A stretch of DNA of 5,110 nt from Thermoleophilaceae bacterium. Its GTDB lineage: Bacteria; Actinomycetota; Thermoleophilia; Solirubrobacterales; Thermoleophilaceae. Shown piece by piece: positions 1-4,359 of this stretch (position 1 is the stretch's first letter; every line of letters begins with the position of its first letter). The notes below the pieces were generated by a model, which worked only from the letters and a program-made list of their open reading frames with translations, was not told where the DNA came from and searched no databases. The stretch spans positions 1-5,110 of the forward strand of contig JACCZP010000071.1 of NCBI GenBank assembly GCA_013695885.1, written 5' to 3'. A program made the translations under genes and the position numbers.

Positions 1-210
1 GTTGTCCAGCGACACCACGCAGGGACGGGGAACTCCCTCGTCGGTGTCGAGCGGTACCTCGGTGGGGATGCCTCGGCGACGGGTGGTCAGAGGTGCGACG
101 AGCGGGCGACTCAGCCGCTCGATCACGGCGTCGCGCGAGAGCACCAGGACCGGCCGGCGCCCGAGCACTGGATCCTCGCTCCACCAGACCTCGCCGCGAC
201 GGACTACCAA
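1..210 (-). CDS. MazF/PemK-family endoribonuclease toxin, partial (C-terminus beyond window)
   Basis: This is the N-terminal 70 codons of a MazF/PemK-like toxin, a family that cuts mRNA at short sequences to halt translation. The translation opens with VVRRGEVWWSEDP, continues with GRRPVLVLSRD (residues 17-27), VAPLTTRRRGIPTEVPL (38-54) and ends at PRPCVVSLDN. This order is characteristic of the family's SH3-like barrel. By family analogy with B. subtilis MazF, Arg19 and Thr42/43 would be the catalytic pair. The start is inferred: a TTG at 208-210 overlaps the antitoxin stop by 7 bases and has an AGGA 9 nt upstream, and no ATG or GTG lies between that SD and the first conserved residues. The overlap and weak start fit translational coupling that keeps toxin below antitoxin. 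About 40 residues should remain outside the window. Family is seen in sequence; RNase activity is inferred. Confidence 0.88.
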   Translation of the reverse strand, partial: MVVRRGEVWWSEDPVLGRRPVLVLSRDAVIERLSRPLVAPLTTRRRGIPTEVPLDTDEGVPRPCVVSLDN

Positions 211-488
211 CTCTGCTCTTCCTCGGCAGCCAGCGCTGCGAGGTTGCGGCGGGTGTTGATCTCGGTCCAGGCGTCGAGGTCGCCCCACTCGTCGCGGGCT
301 TCCTCCTGCGGCACGCGCTCGTAGCCCTCGACCATCCGCCGGGTGGTCTCGAGCCGGCGCTCATCGCTCAGGGACTCCTCGAGCAGGTCGCGGATGAGCC
401 GCGAACGCGATACTCCGAGGCGCCTCGCGCGCCCGTCGAGCTGGTCGACGAGCTCGTCGGTCAGCTGAACGAGGGTCTGCGTGCGCAT
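204..488 (-). CDS. Ribbon-helix-helix antitoxin (MazE/CopG-like) of the MazF pair
   Basis: This 94-residue protein has an N-terminal ribbon-helix-helix DNA-binding domain. The beta strand is QTLVQLTDELV (about residues 4-14), the first helix is LVDQLDGRARRLG, and the second, SRSRLIRDLLEESLSD, follows the typical 'GVSRSRLIR' turn. The C-terminal half is acidic and Trp-bearing (DEWGDLDAWTEINTRR), as expected for the flexible tail that wraps and neutralises a MazF dimer. The gene sits directly upstream of the MazF toxin and overlaps it by 7 bases, the classic antitoxin-first order. The ATG at 486-488 has no clear SD, but a TATGAG hexamer ends 6 nt before it, so the mRNA may be leaderless. Three CATA-type repeats at 11-bp spacing cover the start and promoter and are the likely autoregulatory operator. 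Confidence 0.87.
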   Translation of the reverse strand: MRTQTLVQLTDELVDQLDGRARRLGVSRSRLIRDLLEESLSDERRLETTRRMVEGYERVPQEEARDEWGDLDAWTEINTRRNLAALAAEEEQSW

Positions 489-514
489 ACGAGACTCATA
501 TCGTATCCATATGG
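486..514 (-). promoter_or_regulatory. Candidate antitoxin operator/promoter: three 11-bp-spaced CATA repeats
   Basis: On the plus strand CATA begins at 486, 497 and 508, exactly 11 bp apart. The same stretch contains an inverted repeat, ATACGA (487-492) with TCGTAT (501-506), and the 8-bp palindrome CCATATGG (507-514). It is strikingly AT-rich against its surroundings. On the minus strand TATGAG (495-500) could be a -10 element placing transcription initiation on the antitoxin ATG itself. RHH antitoxins bind short direct or inverted repeats one helical turn apart, so repression by the antitoxin or the antitoxin-toxin complex is the natural inference. Confidence 0.55.
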
Positions 515-583
515 TTTGACCTCGCGCCGTGAGTCCCTTCCCGCTACCCCGAGGGCGTCGCGGAAGATCGCGAGCCCTGCGGG

Positions 584-622
584 TAGCCTCAACCCCGACC
601 GATCACAGGTCGAGGGAGACAA
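584..622 (+). promoter_or_regulatory. Candidate -10 element and ribosome binding site of the small membrane protein gene
   Basis: TAGCCT at 584-589, in the context GGTAGCCTC, is a plausible -10 hexamer, with initiation expected near 596. A purine-rich SD, GAGGGAGA (612-619), lies 3 nt before the ATG at 623. A closely similar GGTAGGCTC occurs before the gene at 4360, which supports this as a local promoter type. No good -35 box is seen at the usual distance. A TTGACC at 516-521 is too far upstream to pair with it. Confidence 0.4.
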
Positions 623-859
623 ATGGCGAAGTTCACACCGGCGATGGTCGCGGTGCTGGCGCTGCTGATCGTCGGGTTCCTGATGGCGAGGACGTACGGC
701 GAGATCAAGGTCCAGGAAGGGCGGGCCGAGCGCGAGGCGCGCCAGGCGCAGCGGGAGGAACGCCGGCAGCAGCGACGGCTCGACCGCGCGACCGACGAGC
801 TGCGGTCCGCCGAACGGGAGCTGCGCCGGCGGCTGCGAGGGATCGAGCGCGACCGGTAG
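623..859 (+). CDS. Small membrane-anchored coiled-coil protein, function unknown
   Basis: The product has 78 residues. After MAKFTP there is one hydrophobic segment, AMVAVLALLIVGFLMA (about residues 7-22), then a highly charged Arg/Glu-rich helix from about residue 26 to the end (for example EREARQAQREERRQQRR) with heptad-like spacing that should form a coiled coil. The likely topology is a single N-terminal anchor with the charged helix in the cytoplasm. The ATG start is well supported by GAGGGAGA just upstream. I do not recognise the family. Its shape recalls small FtsL/FtsB-like or phage-spanin-like proteins, but nothing specific supports either. It is convergent with the dehydrogenase gene, with only 6 bp between the stop codons. 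Confidence 0.7.
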   Translation: MAKFTPAMVAVLALLIVGFLMARTYGEIKVQEGRAEREARQAQREERRQQRRLDRATDELRSAERELRRRLRGIERDR

Positions 860-865
860 CGGGCG

Positions 866-1696
866 TCAGCGCCGGATGGGCGCGGCAGGCCCGGAGCGCT
901 CGCGCGACTCGCGCGAATAAGGGAAGAACCCCTTCCCGGTCTTGCGACCGAGCTCCCCTCGCTCCAGCATCGCGGTCATCCGCTCGGGCACCGGCTCTCC
1001 GATCGCCGTCCCGATCGCAACCGCAACGTCGAGCCCCACGAGATCGAGCAGCGCCAGCGGCCCCATCGCGTGGCCGGCGCCGAGCGTCATGCACCGGTCG
1101 ACGTCCTCCGGCGCGAGCCCGTGCGCCTCGAGCAGCCGTACCGCGGAGAACACGTACGGGAAGAGCAGGCGGTTGACCACGAACCCGGGCACGTCCGGCA
1201 CCTCGACCACCTCCTTGCCGAGGGCCGTCGCGAAGCTCCGCAGACGCGCGCCGGTCGCCGCCGCCGCGACGGCTGGCAGGCAGAGCTCGACGAGCGCCAT
1301 CCGCTCCACCGGGTTGAACACGTGGAGGGCACCGAAGCGGTCCGGTCGTCCGCTCGCTGCGGCGAGCGCCTCCACCGGGAGCGAGGAGGTGGTGGAGGCC
1401 ACCACCGCGTCGGGTCCGAGCACCGCGTCGAGCGCGGCGAGCGTGCGGCCCTTGACCTCGAGGTCCTCGGCCACCGCCTCGATCGCGAGCGTGGCGTCGG
1501 ACAGATCCTCGACAGCGGTGACCACCCGAGCCGAGGTTCCGGCGAGCGCCTCGCGCGCCCGTCCGGCGGAGTCGGCGCTGCGGGCGAGGACCGCGACCTC
1601 CACCACCGGCGCTGCGAGGCGGGCGAGCCCCAGGCCGATGGCGCCGGAGCCCACCACCGCCAGGCGCTCGGGCCGAGCGGGGCCGCGCTCAGCCAA
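866..1696 (-). CDS. 3-hydroxyacyl-CoA (3-hydroxybutyryl-CoA) dehydrogenase, single-domain type
   Basis: This 276-residue enzyme oxidises L-3-hydroxyacyl-CoA to 3-ketoacyl-CoA, or runs in reverse, in fatty-acid beta-oxidation or butanoate/polyester metabolism. The Rossmann glycine motif is GSGAIG (16-21). Family catalytic residues are present: Ser104/105 in STTSSLPVE, His125 in HVFNPVERM, Glu137 in LVELC and Asn175 in PGFVVNRLLFPY. The C-terminal domain has LGAGHAMGPLALLDLVGLD (205-223) and the closing GRKTGKGFFPYS (250-261). The start is TTG (1694-1696), with a strong GGGGAGGAG SD 4 nt upstream, overlapping the PIN toxin gene by 8 bases, so it is translationally coupled. Two oddities stand out. 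The acidic residue after beta-2 that usually selects NAD is Arg39-Ser40. The segment after it is about 20 residues shorter than in clostridial Hbd, which removes the helical arm that contacts CoA. NADPH use is therefore possible. Confidence 0.9.
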   Translation of the reverse strand: MAERGPARPERLAVVGSGAIGLGLARLAAPVVEVAVLARSADSAGRAREALAGTSARVVTAVEDLSDATLAIEAVAEDLEVKGRTLAALDAVLGPDAVVASTTSSLPVEALAAASGRPDRFGALHVFNPVERMALVELCLPAVAAAATGARLRSFATALGKEVVEVPDVPGFVVNRLLFPYVFSAVRLLEAHGLAPEDVDRCMTLGAGHAMGPLALLDLVGLDVAVAIGTAIGEPVPERMTAMLERGELGRKTGKGFFPYSRESRERSGPAAPIRR

Positions 1697-2195
1697 GAGG
1701 CTCCTCCCCGGGCGGGCCGAGCACCTCGAGCGGCGTCGCTCGCGGGTGGAGGTCCGCGATCAGGTCACGCAGGAGCTCGAAGTCCCGGCGGTTGCGGGTG
1801 GCCAGTCCGTAGCCGGCCGTCCATGCCGTCGCGGCGATCTGGATGTCGAGGACCCAGGCGACTCGCCGCTCGGCCTTCGGACGCTCGTCGCGCCGAGCCC
1901 CCGTGGGGGGCAGAGGATGCCGGGCGCGGAGCTCTCCGGCGAGGAGCGACGCCGGACCGCCGAAGGGCAGGACGCGCACGAGCGGTCCGGCAAAGAGTCT
2001 CCGGTACCAGGCGAGACCCGCTTTGGCGGTCGGCTGGACCGAGACCTGCCGGGCGAGGCCATAGATCGTCTCGAGGGCCGTCGGGGCGGTGACCACCACG
2101 GGCGACCCACCGCGAGCGGGCGCCGTCAGAAGGTATGCGTATCGACCCCCGGGGTGAAGCCTCGAGGCGACCGAGGTGTCCCACGCGGTCGGCAG
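1689..2195 (-). CDS. VapC-type PIN-domain ribonuclease toxin, probable CTG start
   Basis: Read from a CTG at 2193-2195, the product has 168 residues and begins (M)PTAWDTSVASRLHP. It carries the full set of PIN acidic residues that bind Mg2+/Mn2+ for RNA cleavage: Asp6 (WDTSV), Glu42 (ALETIYG), Asp117 (VLDIQIAATA) and Asp138 (NRRDFELL). The next usual start codon, GTG at 2097-2099, would delete the first strand and Asp6. CTG is the only start-like codon between the antitoxin stop (TGA, 2199-2201, in the same frame) and Asp6. It has AGGAG ending 6 nt upstream, the ideal SD distance. The gene follows its RHH antitoxin by 3 bases and overlaps the downstream dehydrogenase by 8. VapC relatives cleave tRNA or rRNA; the target here is unknown. 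The alternative is a sequencing or real frameshift near 2195-2202. Confidence 0.82.
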   Translation of the reverse strand: MPTAWDTSVASRLHPGGRYAYLLTAPARGGSPVVVTAPTALETIYGLARQVSVQPTAKAGLAWYRRLFAGPLVRVLPFGGPASLLAGELRARHPLPPTGARRDERPKAERRVAWVLDIQIAATAWTAGYGLATRNRRDFELLRDLIADLHPRATPLEVLGPPGEEPLG

Positions 2196-2198
2196 TCC

Positions 2199-2552
2199 TC
2201 ACTCCTCGCGCGCCGACATGATGGCCCACTCGACCCACTCGGGCGACGGGAGCTCGGCCTGCGGGTCGAAGGCGTCGCCGAAGAGGACAGCCGCCCGGCG
2301 TTCGGCGGCCAGGGCCTCGACCTCGCGCTCGCCCTCGTAGATCTCGGCACCTCGCTCGGCCAGCCGGATCAGGGCGTCGTTCGGGGTGGTGCCCAGGTCG
2401 TCGGCGTAACGGCGGGCGGTGAGCGCCAGAGCGGTCGGCACCCGCAGTGTGGTGCGGGATCCGTCCCTCCGCCGGGCCCGCTGACGGCGGCCCGCCGGGG
2501 CATCGGCGTCCGGTAGGTCGTGCCCGTCCTCGGTCGCCTTGGGAGGGCTCAT
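2199..2552 (-). CDS. Ribbon-helix-helix (VapB/CopG-like) antitoxin of the PIN toxin
   Basis: The product has 117 residues. A polar, arginine-rich, probably disordered leader (1-33, including GRRQRARRRDG) precedes the RHH domain: strand TTLRVPTAL (34-42), helix ALTARRYADDLG and helix TPNDALIRLAERGAEIYE (56-73). The C-terminal tail, with PEWVEWAIMSAREE (104-117), is the likely toxin-neutralising part. It precedes the PIN gene directly, ending 3 bases before the proposed toxin start. The ATG at 2550-2552 is chosen because TAGCCT (2560-2565) on the same strand ends 7 nt before it, so the transcript would be leaderless or nearly so. GAGAGG just before the ATG is too close to act as a normal SD. 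An in-frame upstream ATG would add 13 residues but lies within the operator repeats. The open frame continues to 3161, but that extension is the shadow of the opposing gene. Confidence 0.82.
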   Translation of the reverse strand: MSPPKATEDGHDLPDADAPAGRRQRARRRDGSRTTLRVPTALALTARRYADDLGTTPNDALIRLAERGAEIYEGEREVEALAAERRAAVLFGDAFDPQAELPSPEWVEWAIMSAREE

Positions 2553-2559
2553 ACCTCTC

Positions 2560-2591
2560 AGGCTAACGCATCTCAGCGCATACGAGCGCAT
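2560..2591 (-). promoter_or_regulatory. Candidate antitoxin promoter/operator: TAGCCT plus three CGCAT repeats at 10-bp spacing
   Basis: CGCAT occurs on the plus strand at 2567-2571, 2577-2581 and 2587-2591, an exact 10-bp period, with the linkers partly conserved (ctcAG, acgAG). The minus-strand hexamer TAGCCT (2560-2565) is placed as a -10 element for a start at the antitoxin ATG, so the three repeats would cover about -14 to -38, the spacer and -35 area. A repressor bound there would block RNA polymerase. Binding by the RHH antitoxin encoded downstream is inferred from family practice. Confidence 0.6.
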
Positions 2592-2632
2592 CATGTGTAA
2601 CAGGACCGTCACCGAAGAGGCCCACGGCGCGC

Positions 2633-2638
2633 TAAGAA
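2633..2638 (+). promoter_or_regulatory. Candidate -10 element for the 195-residue protein gene
   Basis: TAAGAA lies 7 nt before the GTG start at 2646, which would put transcription initiation at or next to the start codon. There is no clear SD before that GTG, so a leaderless mRNA fits. The -35 region (about 2608-2615) does not match TTGACA well. The evidence is position and local AT content only. Confidence 0.3.
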
Positions 2639-2645
2639 CCCGGTC

Positions 2646-3233
2646 GTGACCGGACCCGACGACCCCGAGGCCCACCGCACGCTCATGCTCGAGGCCATGG
2701 AGCTCGAGGCCGATGGCCAGCGAAGGCTGCTGGCCGGCGAGACGAGCGCGGGGCGGCGTTCGATGAGCGAGGCCGCCGCCCTCTACCGGGACTCCTGGGC
2801 GCGCGCGCCGCAGCGCGCCTACGGCCGCGCGGTCGGCATGCTCAAGGCCGCGGTGATCGCCGGGGGCGGGGCCGACGAGGCCGCGCACGCCCGGGCGACG
2901 ATCGGCGAGGAGGGCGACTCCGCGTCCTCGTGGTATGCGCTGGGCATCGCGGCGCTGATCGACCGCGACGACGCCCTCGCCCTCCGCGCCGCCGCGGCGA
3001 TGCACGACGGGGGCGATGCGTTCGCCCGCGCCGCCGACGCGATCGCCGCCCTGGCCGGTCGGGACGACGATGCTTACGCGGCCGCCATTCGCTCCATCCT
3101 CGACGACTTCGAGCAGCGGACCGAGCATCTGACCGGTGTCGCGTTCGCGGACACGGCACACATGCTCGAGCTGCTCGCCGAGCGGCGGGGGATGGCGGTG
3201 CGACCGGTGTCGAGGCTCTTGCCTCCAGCCTGA
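2646..3233 (+). CDS. Helical, TPR-like protein of unknown function
   Basis: The product has 195 residues from a GTG start and I do not recognise it as a named family. It is predicted to be almost all alpha-helical and rich in Ala, Arg, Asp and Glu. Its amphipathic helices look like tetratricopeptide-type pairs: AHRTLMLEAMELEADGQRRL (9-28), EAAALYRDSWARAPQRAYGR (42-61), ASSWYALGIAALIDRDDALA (92-111) and ADTAHMLELLAERRGM (167-182). The SSWYALGIAALIDRDD stretch is the most TPR-like. There are no signal peptide, membrane segment or catalytic motifs. It is divergent from the antitoxin operon and convergent with the ADP-ribosylglycohydrolase, 18 bp between stops, so neighbourhood gives no firm role. 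A later ATG at 2685 is possible but would remove part of the first helix. Confidence 0.7.
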   Translation: MTGPDDPEAHRTLMLEAMELEADGQRRLLAGETSAGRRSMSEAAALYRDSWARAPQRAYGRAVGMLKAAVIAGGGADEAAHARATIGEEGDSASSWYALGIAALIDRDDALALRAAAAMHDGGDAFARAADAIAALAGRDDDAYAAAIRSILDDFEQRTEHLTGVAFADTAHMLELLAERRGMAVRPVSRLLPPA

Positions 3234-3240
3234 CCGGCCG

Positions 3241-3250
3241 CAGGCGCCTG
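3241..3250. repeat. Perfect 10-bp palindrome between two convergent stop codons
   Basis: CAGGCGCCTG fills most of the 18-bp gap between the stop of the helical protein (3231-3233) and the stop of the ADP-ribosylglycohydrolase (3252-3254). It has no loop and no T tract on either side, so it is not a standard intrinsic terminator. It could be a weak bidirectional pause, a protein site or chance. Confidence 0.3.
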
Positions 3251-3251
3251 G

Positions 3252-4181
3252 CTACACCCGGCGATCCACCAGGCCCTGCGCCGCCCGCTCGATGCGCTCG
3301 CGCTCCCACAGCGGCTCGAGCCACTCGCCGGGCACAGAAGCGCGGCCGTGACGGCAGCCGAGCAGAGCGCCGGCCACCGCGGCGTTGGTGTCGGTGTCCC
3401 CTCCCAGGCCGATGGCCCAGAGCACGCCGTGCGCGTAGGAGTCGGCGGTCTCGAGGGCGAAGAGCCCGATGGCCAGCGTGGTCCAGCACGTTGCCGCCTC
3501 GGGCCCGGCGGCCAGCGCGGCCAGCGCGGGCTCGTTGTCCTCACGAGCCGACCGGAGGGCGTGGGTGAGCTGGGGATGGCCGTTGACCTCGGCCGCGGCG
3601 GCGTCGAGAGGATCGTCGCCGATGAAGATGGCCTGGATCGCCGCGCAGAGGGCCGCGCTCGCCGCCCCGGCGGCCGGATCGGCGTGCGTGAGGGAGGCGT
3701 CCTGACGAGCGGCGCGGGTGGTCTCAGCCGACGAAGAGCAGGCGAGCGCGATCGGCGCCGCGCGCATCACCGTCCCGTTCCCGGCGGTCATGCCGGTCTG
3801 CTCGTGCAGCGCGCGGGCGCGCGAACGAGCGTCGTCCGCGCCGACCGCCGCCGTGAGCGCGCTCCGGGTGGTGGCGCCGATGCCCTTCGCCTCCCCGTTG
3901 GCCCACTCGATGTAGCGAGCCGCGACGTCGTCCTCGTCGAGGAGCCCGTGGGCGGCGATGCTCTCGGCCAGGGCGATCGCCATCGCGGTGTCGTCGGTCC
4001 ACTCGCCGGGCGCCCATCCCGCGCCCCCGCTCATCTCCAGCCCGTGCTCGACCGTCACCCGCGCCTCGCGCGCCGACGCGGCCTCGAGCGGGGCCCCGAG
4101 GGCGTCCCCGACGGCGAGCCCGATAAGACAGCCCTCGGTGCGCCTCCGGCGCTCGCTCCCCTGACTGCTCCCACCCGCCAC
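3252..4181 (-). CDS. ADP-ribosylglycohydrolase family protein (DraG/ARH-like)
   Basis: The product has 309 residues, normal for this all-helical dinuclear-metal family, which removes ADP-ribose from proteins or small molecules. Motifs in order are EGCLIGLAVGDALGAPLE (16-33), WTDDTAMAIALAESI (61-75) with the metal-binding Thr-Asp-Asp at 62-64, GMTAGNGTVMRAAPIAL (130-146), LTHADP (164-169) and GLGGDTDTNAAVAGALLG (258-275), with the second metal-binding Asp pair at 262 and 264. All expected metal ligands therefore appear intact. The start is GTG (4179-4181). No SD is visible, but TAAGAC (4188-4193) ends 6 nt upstream, which fits a leaderless transcript. A perfect 10-bp direct repeat covers the promoter. 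No DarT, DraT or other ADP-ribosyltransferase is present in the window, so the substrate (arginine, DNA base, nucleotide) cannot be deduced. Confidence 0.92.
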   Translation of the reverse strand: MAGGSSQGSERRRRTEGCLIGLAVGDALGAPLEAASAREARVTVEHGLEMSGGAGWAPGEWTDDTAMAIALAESIAAHGLLDEDDVAARYIEWANGEAKGIGATTRSALTAAVGADDARSRARALHEQTGMTAGNGTVMRAAPIALACSSSAETTRAARQDASLTHADPAAGAASAALCAAIQAIFIGDDPLDAAAAEVNGHPQLTHALRSAREDNEPALAALAAGPEAATCWTTLAIGLFALETADSYAHGVLWAIGLGGDTDTNAAVAGALLGCRHGRASVPGEWLEPLWERERIERAAQGLVDRRV

Positions 4182-4212
4182 GGTGAGGTCTTACGAGAGC
4201 AGGGTGAGGTCT
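4182..4212 (-). promoter_or_regulatory. Candidate hydrolase promoter with a 10-bp direct repeat at 21-bp spacing
   Basis: GGTGAGGTCT occurs perfectly at 4182-4191 and 4203-4212 on the plus strand, 21 bp apart or two helical turns. Relative to the hydrolase GTG start the copies lie at about -1 to -10 and -22 to -31. The first overlaps the minus-strand hexamer TAAGAC (4188-4193), a possible -10 element for leaderless transcription. Placement on one DNA face across the core promoter suggests a repressor or activator site; the regulator is unknown. Confidence 0.5.
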
Positions 4213-4311
4213 CCTGCCTCGTCGTCCGGGAACCCGAGACAGCCCGCCCGAGCCGACCGCCGGGGTGGGGGCCCTGAACGTCCGGGAGACGACACGCCTC
4301 GTCGCGCGCGC

Positions 4312-4334
4312 GTGGCCCTGGCCACCGGTAGGCT
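4312..4334 (+). promoter_or_regulatory. Candidate promoter of the membrane protein gene with an adjoining inverted repeat
   Basis: TAGGCT (4329-4334, context GGTAGGCTC) is a likely -10 element, with initiation expected about 4341. Immediately upstream is a perfect inverted repeat, GTGGCC (4312-4317) and GGCCAC (4320-4325) with a 2-bp spacer, where it could serve as an operator in the spacer/-35 zone. An alternating CG run (4303-4312) adjoins it. The SD GGAG (4346-4349) lies 10 nt before the proposed TTG start. Confidence 0.4.
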
Positions 4335-4359
4335 CGCTTCCCTGCGGAGTAACCAAGCG

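Noticed and set aside
869..883. Hairpin GCGCC-GGATG-GGCGC as a terminator between the convergent genes at 859/866
   Set aside because: The stem is only 5 bp, lies inside the dehydrogenase coding sequence and has no T tract.
2097..2099. GTG as the start of the PIN toxin
   Set aside because: It would drop the first strand and the catalytic Asp of DTSV and has no suitable SD. The frame continues upstream with PIN-like sequence.
942..2516. Long plus-strand open frame of 524 codons
   Set aside because: It is antisense to the dehydrogenase, PIN toxin and antitoxin genes. Its translation is rich in Ser/Arg/Ala without any domain, as expected of a GC-rich shadow frame.
2553..3161. Upstream extension of the second antitoxin to a 320-residue protein
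   Set aside because: The extension is antisense to the helical protein gene and crosses the operator repeats. The RHH protein is complete from 2552.
3348..4277. Plus-strand open frame of 309 codons opposite the ADP-ribosylglycohydrolase
   Set aside because: The minus-strand reading has all motifs of the hydrolase family in order. The plus-strand reading is low-complexity.
4303..4314. Alternating CG run as a Z-DNA element
   Set aside because: Twelve alternating bases are too few to be notable at this GC content.
4183..4359. N-terminal extension of the membrane protein to 229 residues
   Set aside because: The added part is Arg/Pro/Ser-rich non-conserved sequence over the promoter region. TTG at 4360 has an SD and begins just before the first helix.
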